Shown here one piece after another: positions 47,435-56,482 of a stretch of DNA of 64,000 bases (positions within the stretch are counted from its first letter, which is position 1; each line of letters opens with the position of its first letter). The stretch is from a bacterium. Lineage in GTDB: Bacteria > Hinthialibacterota > Hinthialibacteria > Hinthialibacterales > Hinthialibacteraceae. The notes under the pieces were generated by a model. That model ran no database searches and was not told the DNA's origin. It saw only the letters and a program-made list of their open reading frames with translations. The stretch is taken from the NCBI GenBank assembly GCA_016125385.1, contig WGLV01000018.1:1-64000 (forward strand), written 5' to 3'. A program made the position numbers and the translations under genes.

Positions 47435-49939
47435 ATGATTCAACGGGTTGCGAACGCCGCTTTATTGTACCTCTGCCTTGGAGCCCTGGCGCTGGGGCTC
47501 GCCTCTCAGGGCGCGTTCGCTCAGTCGAAGGGCTGGAGCGAAGAGTTTTATCTCGCGCGAGAAACCACCACCGCCTCGCGGGTGACCTCGCCCGCCCTCG
47601 CCGCCGAGGGTGATAACGTCTACGTGGTCTACCGCCAGGGCCGCATTATGTTCACCCGGTCGGGCGACCGGGGCAAAAGCTGGACCGACCCCGTTGAAAT
47701 CAGCGGCGGACGCCCGGTGAACGGCGCGCCGGCCATCGCCAAGGTAGGCTCGAAACTGCTGGCGGTCTGGCCCTCGCTCGACGACATCGGCAACGGCATG
47801 AGCGCCTATCAACTCTTCTTTTCAACCAGTACCGACAATGGCTCTTCCTGGGCCGCGCCGGTTCGCTATACCAAAACCAAAGACGACGCCTTTTCGCCGC
47901 GTTTTCTGGTTCAGAACGACGTGGTGACCCTGCTGTGGATGGAATCGCCCATCGCGGAAACGCTGGGCGCCATCTCGCCGCAGGCGCGCATGGCGATCTC
48001 GCCCGATTCGCTGGAGTATCTCGAAGCGATCCGCGGCAACGCGCAGGGCGGCGCGCTTCAACAGTCGATGCGCGCCATGCAGGCCATCATCTACGTGGCC
48101 TCGTTTAACCCCGCCAGCAACGCCTTTTCACCGCGCCAGCGCGTCGATCAGCTCTCGGGCCAGGGCCTGCCTCATATCTTTAACCTGTTCGGCCCTTACC
48201 AGGGCAAGCTGTTTATCGCCGCCAACGAAAACACCGAAGTCCGCATTTACGAATCATCCGACGGCGTCGACTGGAAACAGAATTTCAACGTAAAACCCTA
48301 CTCCAGCTCGCAGATGCTGGCCGATCTGCTGGTCGTCGACGGCCAGATTCACTCGGTGTGGATCCGACGCGACCCGTTCGCCCGGCTGCCGGTCAACTTC
48401 CAGACCTCTCCCACCGCGCGCGAGGTTCAGCTCTCCGCGCCGCATTACGTGCGCTCGGTCCCGCGCGTCGCGTTCAGCGACAACGTGTTCCACGTCGTGT
48501 GGGAAGCGGGCGAAAGCGAAGACAGCTGGATCACCTACATGCGGACCGACGATATCCGCCCCACGTCGAAATTCACTTTCCCCGATTCGCCCGACGTGAC
48601 GGCCCGCACCATGACCTTTCAGTGGCAGGGCGACGACAATATCTCCGCTCCGCGCAACATGAAGTATTCTTACACCTTTGGCGACAAGCCGTGGACGACG
48701 CCGCAGTCGGAAAACCAGGCGACTCTGCGCGCCCCCGCCGATGGCGAATACACCTTTAAAGTTCGCGCGGAAGACGCAGCGGGCAACATTCAGGAGCCGC
48801 CCGCCGAATTCGCCTTCAATACGCTGAAATCGGCCCCCACCACCGAGTTGACCAACGCCCCCGCCGCCGGCGCGGAACTGAACCGCCGCGATTTTACGCT
48901 TGAATTCTCCGGCGACGACAACAACGACCCGGCCTCGCAGCTGGAATATTCAACCAAACTGGACGGCGAAGAGTGGACTCCATTCCAGAAGGGCAACAAA
49001 CACACTTTCGCAAACCTCTCCAACGGCTCGCACACCCTTTCGATCCGCACCCGCGACTCGAAAGGCAACGTCGATCCCAACCCGCCCTCCTGCAACATCA
49101 CCGTCAAGGTGGGGCTGGAACTGGTGCTCGACGCCTCACCCGCGATCACCAGCAACAACGAGTCGGTATCATTTGAATGGACCGCTCATGACGACAAGGG
49201 CAAGCCGGTTTCACTGAATTTTTATTATCAGCTCGACAACGGAACCGTCACTGAACTGCAAACCGAATCGAAACTCGAACTGTCTCAGCTGGATGAAGGC
49301 AAACACAACCTCATCGTGTGGGGCCGCGACGCCTCGGGCGACGAAACCCCCAAGGTTGAATCGAGCTGGACCATCGACCGCACCGCCCCCGACACCACCG
49401 CCAGCTTCACCGGCGAAAGTCAGGCGGGCTTCCCCATGTTGCGCCTTCTGGCGACCGACCCCGAACTGCCTGACGGAACCGGCGGCCGGGTTCCCGACAA
49501 GTTTGAATACCGCATCAACGGCGGGCAGTGGGTTTCGTTCACTCAACAGGGGCCGAGCTGGCCCGCGCCCAAGATGCTGGCGTTTTACAGCTGGGGCTAC
49601 GTGGTCGACGTCCGCGCCATTGATGACGCGGGCAACGTCGACGCCACCCCGGCGACGGTCGATCTGCGCCTGATGGCCCGCAACCCCATCCTCTTCTATT
49701 CAGTGGCGGGTGTTCTGGCGATCGCGATTCTCTTCTCGCTGTACAAATTCATGCCTCGCGGAGGAGGCCGCCGCGCCTCGACCAGCATGGCGTCGTCGAG
49801 CGCGATGAGCGATGAGGCGGCTTCATCCGATACCGATTCGCGGTTCTCCAGCGAAAGCGAGGACGAGTTCGGCTCATCGTCATGGTCGGTTGACGATGAT
49901 GACGACGAGAAGAAAAAAGACGATGATCCGTATGCCTGA
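47435..49939 (+). CDS. Exported BNR/sialidase-like propeller with Ig-like repeats and C-terminal membrane anchor
   Basis: An 834-residue protein. A signal peptide (MIQRVANAALLYLCLGAL, cleaved after AFAQ) precedes a beta-propeller (~30-380) with Asp-box/BNR motifs: RSGDRGKSW, TSTDNGSSW and ESSDGVDW. It is followed by three or four Ig/fibronectin-like repeats (about 385-745). A membrane span at about residues 752-772 (ILFYSVAGVLAIAILFSLY) is followed by basic residues and a very acidic Ser/Asp-rich tail (SESEDEFGSSS..., DDDDDE). The protein is thus fixed in the membrane with its propeller outside. Whether it is an active sialidase is doubtful: I see no Arg triad. The start at 47435 is supported by GGAGAAGC. 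Confidence 0.8.
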   Translation: MIQRVANAALLYLCLGALALGLASQGAFAQSKGWSEEFYLARETTTASRVTSPALAAEGDNVYVVYRQGRIMFTRSGDRGKSWTDPVEISGGRPVNGAPAIAKVGSKLLAVWPSLDDIGNGMSAYQLFFSTSTDNGSSWAAPVRYTKTKDDAFSPRFLVQNDVVTLLWMESPIAETLGAISPQARMAISPDSLEYLEAIRGNAQGGALQQSMRAMQAIIYVASFNPASNAFSPRQRVDQLSGQGLPHIFNLFGPYQGKLFIAANENTEVRIYESSDGVDWKQNFNVKPYSSSQMLADLLVVDGQIHSVWIRRDPFARLPVNFQTSPTAREVQLSAPHYVRSVPRVAFSDNVFHVVWEAGESEDSWITYMRTDDIRPTSKFTFPDSPDVTARTMTFQWQGDDNISAPRNMKYSYTFGDKPWTTPQSENQATLRAPADGEYTFKVRAEDAAGNIQEPPAEFAFNTLKSAPTTELTNAPAAGAELNRRDFTLEFSGDDNNDPASQLEYSTKLDGEEWTPFQKGNKHTFANLSNGSHTLSIRTRDSKGNVDPNPPSCNITVKVGLELVLDASPAITSNNESVSFEWTAHDDKGKPVSLNFYYQLDNGTVTELQTESKLELSQLDEGKHNLIVWGRDASGDETPKVESSWTIDRTAPDTTASFTGESQAGFPMLRLLATDPELPDGTGGRVPDKFEYRINGGQWVSFTQQGPSWPAPKMLAFYSWGYVVDVRAIDDAGNVDATPATVDLRLMARNPILFYSVAGVLAIAILFSLYKFMPRGGGRRASTSMASSSAMSDEAASSDTDSRFSSESEDEFGSSSWSVDDDDDEKKKDDDPYA

Positions 49940-50792
49940 CCGGATGCGGTTCTCAACGAGACGTCACGGGGCCGCCGCGTTGTTCGCGGCGGCCTTTTTC
50001 CTTTTCAGCGTCATGCCGGCCGCCGCCCGGCCGGTGCTGGTCGAGCTGTTTTCATCAAGCGCCTGCGCCAACTGCCAGGGAGCGGAAGCCGACGTACAAC
50101 GCCTGAAAACCGATTTCTCGCCGGATGAACTGAACGTCGTCGTATACCGGCCCTTTGATAAAGATGCATCCAGCGCAATCGTTACTCGTGCACGTGTGGT
50201 ATATGGCTTGAAGCAGACGGATTTACCCGTTGTATTCTTTAATGGCCTCTCACGCACTCCGGGATGGGCTCCCAAAATCGTCTACTCTACGTACCGCAAC
50301 AACGTATCGAACCTGCTGAAAGCGGATAACGCGGAAAGCCTCTCGGGCTGGATCGATATCGCTCCGGCGACCTTCACCGTGTCGGCGACGTATGTGGCCA
50401 GCGTCTCGCCCGTGACGCCCACCCTCGATCTGCATTTCGTCGTCACCGGTGGGATCCCGTCCGGCCCGGTGGACGGCGCGACACGTATGGAGACGCTGAC
50501 GCCGGCGCGCCACCAGGTTTTTCAACGCGGCGCCGCGCTCAGTCCGTTCACTCATCAGGCGTATCTGATTTTGCAGGATCGCGTCACAAAAGAAGTGCTC
50601 GCCTCCTATCGCCTCCCCCTGCGCGAGTTCGTCTCCGCCGATCTCAACCGCGACGGCCTGCTCAACGCGCTCGACCTGTTTCTGTTCGCCCGTTACTGGC
50701 GCACCGGGGGAACTCTCGCCGATATCATGACGGACGGCGTAGTCGATGGACTCGACCTGCTGAAATTCATCGGTCCCATCGCGCCGTTTTAG
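49932..50792 (+). CDS. Secreted thioredoxin-like protein with C-terminal dockerin-like domain
   Basis: A 286-residue exported protein. After a signal peptide (to about PAAARP) comes a thioredoxin-like domain with a CxxC active site in SSSACANCQGAEADV and a cis-Pro-like position in DLPVVFFNG, resembling the DUF1223 group. The C-terminal ~45 residues contain a dockerin type I pair: ADLNRDGLLNALDLFLFARYW and DIMTDGVVDGLDLLKFIG, with calcium-loop spacing in the first. The middle part (about 140-235) is beta-rich. A redox domain on a dockerin is unusual and suggests disulfide chemistry on surface complexes. Two ATGs (49932 or 49944) are possible; the first overlaps the upstream stop by 8 bases. 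Confidence 0.75.
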   Translation: MPDRMRFSTRRHGAAALFAAAFFLFSVMPAAARPVLVELFSSSACANCQGAEADVQRLKTDFSPDELNVVVYRPFDKDASSAIVTRARVVYGLKQTDLPVVFFNGLSRTPGWAPKIVYSTYRNNVSNLLKADNAESLSGWIDIAPATFTVSATYVASVSPVTPTLDLHFVVTGGIPSGPVDGATRMETLTPARHQVFQRGAALSPFTHQAYLILQDRVTKEVLASYRLPLREFVSADLNRDGLLNALDLFLFARYWRTGGTLADIMTDGVVDGLDLLKFIGPIAPF

Positions 50793-50940
50793 CGATTGCC
50801 GTTTTGATTTTCGGTTTGAAGCCCCGTCAATCAAAGCCGGAAATTTTTGCAGCCGCCCGTCAGGCAGGTTCTACCCTTTCAGCCCCCCGCACCGACTCTT
50901 TCCAGCACATAAACACAGCAAAAACAACGCGTAACGCGAA

Positions 50941-50956
50941 TGGCACGCCTGTTGTT
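50941..50956 (+). promoter_or_regulatory. Sigma-54-like promoter
   Basis: TGGCACGCCTGTTGTT matches the -24/-12 consensus TGGCACG-N4-TTGCW with a single mismatch (TTGT for TTGC) and exact spacing. It lies 44 bases upstream of the ATG at 51000. No enhancer-binding protein gene is nearby. Confidence 0.5.
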
Positions 50957-50999
50957 ATAGAGTCATGACATCTGTTCAAGTTCAGGAGGTAAAGCGATC

Positions 51000-51305
51000 A
51001 TGGCTCAAGTCATTCAGATGCCGGCAAAACAAAGCGGCGTTGAATATAAAGATCGTCTCAAAACTCAGGGCGAGCGTTTTTCGGTGATGGAGCGCAAACT
51101 GCTCGATCAGGCCGAGTTTTACGAGGCGATGATTCTCGTACTCGACGACGTGCGGCTGCAGAACATCCGCAAGCGCGATTACGCCATGATGGACATCATC
51201 ACGGAAGAGATTCCCCGCTATCAGAACCGGTTGGAAGAAGTTCGCGGCATGCTCGATCGGTTGCGCGCCGAGTATGACCAGACAAAGCAGGCGGCGGTGA
51301 ACTAG
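51000..51305 (+). CDS. Small coiled-coil cytoplasmic protein, unknown function
   Basis: A 101-residue soluble protein dominated by two long charged helices (about residues 15-65 and 68-98) with a heptad pattern, so it probably forms a coiled coil. No known domain. The start is very well marked by AGGAGG ten bases upstream, and a sigma-54-like promoter lies just before it, which suggests regulated high expression. It is followed by a strong terminator and is therefore transcribed alone. Confidence 0.75.
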   Translation: MAQVIQMPAKQSGVEYKDRLKTQGERFSVMERKLLDQAEFYEAMILVLDDVRLQNIRKRDYAMMDIITEEIPRYQNRLEEVRGMLDRLRAEYDQTKQAAVN

Positions 51306-51368
51306 AGCCCGTCACACCCCTAACAACGTAACCAGAAGAGGAATCACCCTCACCCCTCTTTACAGCTG

Positions 51369-51408
51369 GCATGAGGCCGCCCCCCTGGCGCACCTCATGC
51401 TTTTTTTT
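51369..51408 (+). terminator. Intrinsic terminator of the small coiled-coil gene
   Basis: GCATGAGG (51369-51376), a 16-base loop and CCTCATGC (51393-51400) followed by eight T residues. The polarity fits the plus-strand gene only. Confidence 0.9.
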
Positions 51409-51423
51409 GTTCACACGGCGGGC

Positions 51424-53217
51424 TTATTTGAGGAGGTGAAACGTAAAGGTGGAGCCTTCGCCCGGCTTGCTTTTCACGGTGACGCGTCCGCCGTGGGCTT
51501 GGGCGATGTGCTTGACGATGGCGAGTCCGAGGCCGGTTCCGCCAAGCGTGCGGCTGCGGGCTTTGTCGACCCGGTAAAAACGTTCAAACAAGCGGGGGAG
51601 GTGTTCTTCTGAGATGCCGCTGCCCCAGTCGCGCACGCGAATGTGATATTCAGAGTGGTTTTCAGCCAGCTCGATCAGCACGCGGCTTTGCGGCTCGCTG
51701 TATTTGACGGCGTTGTCGATCAGGTTGACCAGCGCCTGTTCAAGCAGGGGCGGATTCACGTTCGCGGTGACGGCGTCGGCGCACTGAAATTCGAGCGACA
51801 TGCCTTTTTCGGAGGCGCGCGGTTCGCACGACTCGATGGCGGAACGGATCACGCCGTTGAGACGGGCGCGTTCAAGCGTGATGGTTTCTTTCTCGGTGCT
51901 CTGTTCGATGCGGGAGAGGGTGAGCAGGTCTTCGATAATGGCGTGAAGCCGGTCTGACTGTTTGGCGATGATGGCGAGAAAGCGCGCGGCGTCGTCCGGT
52001 TCGTTCATGGCGCCGTCGAGCAGGGTCTCGACGAATCCCTTGATCGAGGTGATCGGGGTTTTGAGTTCGTGCGAGACGTTGGCGACGAAATCGCGGCGGA
52101 TATTCTCAAGCCGGCGCAGGCGGGTTACATCGTTAAGCACCAGAACCGCGCCGATGCGCTCGCCTTCGGCGGTTTTGAGGGGCGCGCCGTTGATGCGCAG
52201 GTAACGCGGCTCGGCCGAAGGCAGCGAAAGTTCATCTTCAAAACTCTCATCGTCGGCCAGCGCACGCTCCGCCAGGCGTTGAAGCCCCGAGATACGGACG
52301 ACCTCGTGCAGCTTGCGGCCCTCGGCTGGCAGAATGGTGACGTCGAGCATTTTGACCGCGCCCTTGTTGAGTAGAATCACGCGTTCTTTCTGATCGAGCG
52401 CCACCACGCCTTCGATCATACTGGCGAGGATGGCCTGCTGTTCGTTATTCTGGCGCATGATCGATCGCAGGCGGCCTTCCCATGTTTCCGCCATGGCGTT
52501 GATCGATTCTGCCAGGGTTCCGATTTCTTCGCATTCCGAATCTCCCACGCGCGCGCCCAGTTCGCTGTGGCGCATGCGCTCGGCCCAGCGCTCAATCTGT
52601 TTTAACGGAAGCGTCAATCGCTTTGAGGCGTACAGGGCGATGACGAAGGCGACCAGCGTGAAAAAGACGCCCCAGATTGCGATCTCGCCCCAGACGCCCG
52701 CCGCCGATTTTTCCATCGCCTCCAGCGACGCAGCGGTGCGGATCACGCCCAGCGTATCGCCGCCGTTGCGTATCGGCGTGGCCACGTACAGCACCGGGAT
52801 GTTCAACAGGCTGGCGTGCCGGATATCGCTGAAGACGCGCCCTTCCAGCGCCTGGGCGACTTCAACCGGCGCGGTTGATGGTTTGGCGTCCGTTCCCGCG
52901 CTCGATCGGCGTGAATCGCCGATGGCTTCGCCCCGGGCGTTATAGACGGTGATCTGGAAAAAGGCGGTTTCGCTGGCGGAAGCGGCTTCGCCCCATGACT
53001 TGCAGAGCGCATCGACTGCGTCGGGGTTCAGGTCAGGCGCCGCGCGCAACAGCTCAGGCTCAAGCAGGCGCGCACGGGTCTCAAGTCCGCGCTCGATCTC
53101 GCCCAGATAAAACTCGCGGATCGAATGAGAGACGTACCAGCCCACCGAGGCCAGCGATAGAACGGTCAGCAGTACGTAGGTGGGGTATAAGAGCCAGTGC
53201 AGCCGAAATCGCCGCAT
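51424..53217 (-). CDS. PhoR-like sensor histidine kinase
   Basis: A 597-residue membrane kinase. Two membrane spans (about 8-28 and 183-203) flank a periplasmic sensor part. Next are HAMP (~205-260), PAS (~270-365), the phospho-acceptor helix with [17 protein letters not shown] (~385-400), and an ATPase domain with [35 protein letters not shown] and [13 protein letters not shown]. This domain order matches PhoR/ResE/VicK-type kinases. It starts three bases after the response-regulator stop on the same strand. With PhoP-box-like repeats upstream of the operon the likeliest signal is phosphate limitation, though no pst genes are in view. Confidence 0.93.
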   Translation of the reverse strand: MRRFRLHWLLYPTYVLLTVLSLASVGWYVSHSIREFYLGEIERGLETRARLLEPELLRAAPDLNPDAVDALCKSWGEAASASETAFFQITVYNARGEAIGDSRRSSAGTDAKPSTAPVEVAQALEGRVFSDIRHASLLNIPVLYVATPIRNGGDTLGVIRTAASLEAMEKSAAGVWGEIAIWGVFFTLVAFVIALYASKRLTLPLKQIERWAERMRHSELGARVGDSECEEIGTLAESINAMAETWEGRLRSIMRQNNEQQAILASMIEGVVALDQKERVILLNKGAVKMLDVTILPAEGRKLHEVVRISGLQRLAERALADDESFEDELSLPSAEPRYLRINGAPLKTAEGERIGAVLVLNDVTRLRRLENIRRDFVANVSHELKTPITSIKGFVETLLDGAMNEPDDAARFLAIIAKQSDRLHAIIEDLLTLSRIEQSTEKETITLERARLNGVIRSAIESCEPRASEKGMSLEFQCADAVTANVNPPLLEQALVNLIDNAVKYSEPQSRVLIELAENHSEYHIRVRDWGSGISEEHLPRLFERFYRVDKARSRTLGGTGLGLAIVKHIAQAHGGRVTVKSKPGEGSTFTFHLLK

Positions 53218-53219
53218 GG

Positions 53220-53909
53220 CTATTCCTTCAACCGGTATCCGACGCCGCGCACCGTTTCAATGTAGCGCCCGCAATCGCCCATCTTTTTGCGCAGGCCGAC
53301 GATCTGAACGTCGACCGAACGCTCGGTGACCGGGTAATCGGAACCGCGCACGGCGTCAATGATCTGATCGCGGGTATAAACCCAGCCGGGACGCTGCGCG
53401 AGAAACTTGAGGATGCAGAATTCGGTATACGTCAGATCAAGCCGCTGGTTGTTGACGGTGGCCTCATGCCGCCCGGGGTGAATCAATATTTCATGAATAC
53501 GAATCGAGTCGCCGGTCGGCGCGTCTTCATCCTGACGGCGCAACACCGCGTTGACGCGCGCCACCAGCACGCGCGTGCTGAATGGTTTGGTTACGTAATC
53601 GTCCGCGCCCAGTTCAAGCCCCGCGACGATGTCGGCTTCTTCGCCCCTGGCGGTCAGCATAACGATGGGCACATCGAGCGGGTCGCCGTCGTTGCGCAGG
53701 CGGCGGCAGACTTCCAGTCCGTCCACGCCAGGCAGCATCAAGTCGAGCAGGATCAGGTCGGGACCGTTGCGGCGCGCGCATTCGAGCGCCTCTTCGCCGC
53801 TGGTGACGCAGGTCACGTCATAGCCGTTTTTGGCGAGGTTATACTCGACCAGCTCGAGAATGTCTTCTTCGTCATCGACCACCAGAATCCGTTTGCGTGC
53901 GTTCATCAT
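53220..53909 (-). CDS. PhoB/OmpR-family response regulator
   Basis: A 229-residue regulator. Receiver domain (1-120): RILVVDDEEDILELVEYNL with the acidic pair, the phospho-Asp in PDLILLDLMLPGVDGLEV and the Lys in DDYVTKPFS. DNA-binding winged helix of the OmpR/PhoB type (~140-227): LTYTEFCILKFLAQRPGWVYTRDQIIDAV and VDVQIVGLRKKMGDCGRYIETVRGVGYR. The Pro-x-x-Gly and PHOB-type wing support a PhoB or PhoP assignment. It is the first gene of the pair and probably controls its own promoter through the repeats at 53962-53978. Confidence 0.95.
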   Translation of the reverse strand: MMNARKRILVVDDEEDILELVEYNLAKNGYDVTCVTSGEEALECARRNGPDLILLDLMLPGVDGLEVCRRLRNDGDPLDVPIVMLTARGEEADIVAGLELGADDYVTKPFSTRVLVARVNAVLRRQDEDAPTGDSIRIHEILIHPGRHEATVNNQRLDLTYTEFCILKFLAQRPGWVYTRDQIIDAVRGSDYPVTERSVDVQIVGLRKKMGDCGRYIETVRGVGYRLKE

Positions 53910-53961
53910 TTCAGTTTGGCTCGTTTTCTATACAATTTTTGAAGGAAATGTATCCACTCGC

Positions 53962-53978
53962 TGTTAAGAATGTGTTAA
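53962..53978 (-). promoter_or_regulatory. PhoP-box-like direct repeats upstream of the two-component operon
   Basis: On the minus strand TTAACA appears twice with exactly five bases between copies (TTAACACATTCTTAACA), the spacing known for PhoP/PhoB-type binding sites in Bacillus (TT(A/C)ACA repeats). A TATAGA -10-like element lies about 30 bases further downstream at 53926-53931. This fits autoregulation by the response regulator. Confidence 0.6.
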
Positions 53979-54146
53979 AGTTGCTGAAATCAAATCATTT
54001 CCGTCAAAAAAACAGGGCGGGATTCAGCCATGCGCCGCCGAACGGACCTTTTTTTCAACACTATAAGGCTGATTTCTCACAAATTCCAAATGTTTTCACC
54101 GCAACAATATTCAAAAGACGATCGCGGCGAAAACCACCTTTCAACG

Positions 54147-55355
54147 ATGCCGATTCGACTGAATCTTTTTAACTGGATTGTACTCGCCGCCGCGTCGGCT
54201 GCAATCTCGGGTTTCGCGGCGGAAGACGCCCCCTGGCCGCGTCATACCATCGCCAGCCAGTCGCGCGGAGCGGATGGCGCCCGTTTCGCCGATCTGAACG
54301 GCGACGGCCTGCCCGACGATTGCACCCCGTGGGAAGAAGGCGGCCGCATCACCGTCTCGATTCACCCCGGCTACGGACGCGTCCGGGATCCCTGGCCGAC
54401 GGAGTTTATCGGAGCGGTTCCATCGCCGGAAGACGCGTTATTGGTTGATCTCGATGGAGACGGGCGGCTCGACGCCGTCACCAGCGCCGAAGGCGAAGAA
54501 AAATGCGTATGGGTGCATTGGAATAACGGCTCCAAAGGCTGGAGCAGCAAGCCTTTTCCCTTGACAAAAAACCTCTGCCAGTGGATGTACGCTCTGCCCA
54601 TGCGCATCGCAGGCGGCGCATGCACCGATCTGTTTATAGCCGGCAAGAACGAAAACGCCAAAGTCGGCTGGCTTGAATCGTCAGACAATCCACGGGATCT
54701 TTCCGCCTGGACGTGGCATCCACTTTACGACGCGGGCTGGATCATGTCGTTGATCGCAGCCGATATCGACGGCGACGGGGCGGACGACCTTCTGTTCAGC
54801 GACCGAAGAGGCGCAACTCGTGGAATCCATTGGCTTAAGCGTCCATCTGAAGACGATGTACGAGGCCCATGGCGAGACTATCTTATCGGTGGAAACGACG
54901 CGGAAGTCATGTTTATAGACTACGGAGACATCGATCAAGACAAAAAACTTGACATCGTTGCCGCGACCAGCCATGAGGGCATTCTTCTCTTTCACCGTGA
55001 GTCGTCCGGCCCCCGCGATTGGAGCGAACAGCGCATCGCCATGCCGCCGGACGCCGGAACGGGCAAAAGCGCGGGAATCGGCGATCTGGATGGCGACGGC
55101 AAGATGGATATCGCCATAACTTGTGAACATTCAGAGGGCAAGCATGGCGTATTCTGGCTCTCGTATCAAAACTCTCCCCGTGACGCCGAGTGGACCTTTC
55201 ACCCCATCAGCGGCCCGGAAGGAACCAAGTTCGACCGGCTTAAACTCATCGATCTCGACGGCGACGGCGATCTCGACCTCGTCACCTGTGAAGAACGCGA
55301 GGATTTAGGGGTTATCTGGTACGAGAATCCCGCGAAAACAGGCGTTCAAAGGTAG
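54147..55355 (+). CDS. Secreted FG-GAP/VCBS-repeat protein
   Basis: A 402-residue exported beta-propeller. After a signal peptide (MPIRLNLFNWIVLAAASAA, cleaved near GFA) at least six repeats bear the calcium motif DxDxDGxxD: ADLNGDGLPDD, VDLDGDGRLDA, ADIDGDGADDL, GDIDQDKKLDI, GDLDGDGKMDI and IDLDGDGDLDL. Such propellers bind calcium and ligands at the cell surface. The start at 54147 is preferred since it begins the signal peptide; upstream ATGs extend it by 39 residues without support and no strong ribosome site is seen for either. It ends about 100 bases before the esterase gene. Confidence 0.85.
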   Translation: MPIRLNLFNWIVLAAASAAISGFAAEDAPWPRHTIASQSRGADGARFADLNGDGLPDDCTPWEEGGRITVSIHPGYGRVRDPWPTEFIGAVPSPEDALLVDLDGDGRLDAVTSAEGEEKCVWVHWNNGSKGWSSKPFPLTKNLCQWMYALPMRIAGGACTDLFIAGKNENAKVGWLESSDNPRDLSAWTWHPLYDAGWIMSLIAADIDGDGADDLLFSDRRGATRGIHWLKRPSEDDVRGPWRDYLIGGNDAEVMFIDYGDIDQDKKLDIVAATSHEGILLFHRESSGPRDWSEQRIAMPPDAGTGKSAGIGDLDGDGKMDIAITCEHSEGKHGVFWLSYQNSPRDAEWTFHPISGPEGTKFDRLKLIDLDGDGDLDLVTCEEREDLGVIWYENPAKTGVQR

Positions 55356-55452
55356 CCTTTTAGTGTATAAGATAAAATAATTGAATGGGTTTAATAGGGA
55401 ACTGTTCAATCGATTTTACATACCACCCGATGAATCAGAAAGGATTGTCAAG

Positions 55453-56322
55453 ATGAAACACTTGCTTTATGTTGCGGTTACGTGCCTTTTATGCCTGAGT
55501 GCGATGGCTGAACCCATGGTTCTGTGGCCGGATGGGGCCCCGGGAGCGATTGGTAATGAAGACGCCGATATCCCGATGTTGACCGTCAACCTCGCGCCCA
55601 AAGATTCAAACACCGGCGCGGCGGTGGTGGTCTGCCCAGGCGGCGGATATGGCGCGCTGGCGATGGACCATGAAGGCAAACAAGTCGCGGAATGGTTTAA
55701 CCGCAATGGAATCAACGCCATCATTCTCAAATACCGCATCGCGCCGCGCTATCATCACCCCGCCCCCATGCAGGACGTCCAGCGCGCGTTGCGCACGGTG
55801 CGTTACAACGCCAAAGATTGGGGGATCGACCCCGGCCGTATCGGCGTCATGGGCTTTTCCGCTGGCGGGCATCTGGCCTCAACCGCCGGAACCCACTACG
55901 ACGCAGGCGACCCAACCGCTAAAGACCCCATTGAGCAGGTCAGCTGCCGTCCCGATTTTATGATTCTGGTCTATCCAGTAATTACCCTTGACGACCCTTA
56001 CGCCCACAAGGGATCGCGACGCAACCTGATCGGCGAGAATCCCTCCAAAGAACTTCAGGACTCGCTCAGCAATGAAAAACAGGTGACCGACGATACGCCG
56101 CCCACCTTTTTGATGCACACCTACGATGACACCGGCGTCCCGTGTGAAAACAGCATCTTCTTCTACCTGGCGCTGCGGCAGCATCACGTCCCCGCCGAGA
56201 TGCACCTCTATGAGCCCGGCAAGCACGGCTTCGGCCTCGCGCCCAATGATCCCGTGCTTTCAACCTGGCCCGACCGCTGCATCGACTGGCTCAAAACGCG
56301 CGGCATCATCTCTTCCAAATAG
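55453..56322 (+). CDS. Secreted alpha/beta-hydrolase esterase
   Basis: A 289-residue exported esterase of the BD-FAE/acetylxylan-esterase-like type. The catalytic Ser is in MGFSAGGHLAS, the oxyanion-hole motif is CPGGGYGAL, the likely acid Asp is in HTYDDTGVP and the His in PGKHGFGLAP. The signal peptide (MKHLLYVAVTCLLCLSAMA) starts at 55453 with AAAGGA ahead. Such enzymes remove acetyl or feruloyl groups from hemicellulose, which would complement the GH43 enzyme at 2.2 kb. It is near the FG-GAP protein gene, which is on the same strand. Confidence 0.88.
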   Translation: MKHLLYVAVTCLLCLSAMAEPMVLWPDGAPGAIGNEDADIPMLTVNLAPKDSNTGAAVVVCPGGGYGALAMDHEGKQVAEWFNRNGINAIILKYRIAPRYHHPAPMQDVQRALRTVRYNAKDWGIDPGRIGVMGFSAGGHLASTAGTHYDAGDPTAKDPIEQVSCRPDFMILVYPVITLDDPYAHKGSRRNLIGENPSKELQDSLSNEKQVTDDTPPTFLMHTYDDTGVPCENSIFFYLALRQHHVPAEMHLYEPGKHGFGLAPNDPVLSTWPDRCIDWLKTRGIISSK

Positions 56323-56383
56323 CGGCTAAGGCAAAACTTAACTTGATGCACGAATGAAGCACTCCCGCCGGTCGCCAGTGGGT

Positions 56384-56414
56384 TACAGGGGCGGGTTTCA
56401 AACCTGCCCCTGTA
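56384..56414. repeat. 31-base inverted repeat with a one-base loop
   Basis: TACAGGGGCGGGTTT, one base, then AAACCTGCCCCTGTA: a 15-bp stem with a single G-T mismatch. There is no T-run, so it is not a standard terminator. Elements of this form (short GGGGCGGGTTT palindromes) are dispersed repeats in many GC-rich genomes; here it lies between the esterase and folB. Confidence 0.65.
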
Positions 56415-56482
56415 TCGGGATCGAGTTAGAATCCTCGCCCCCGCCGTCTGGAGGATAATAGGAATTTGAAGAGAATCATCGC

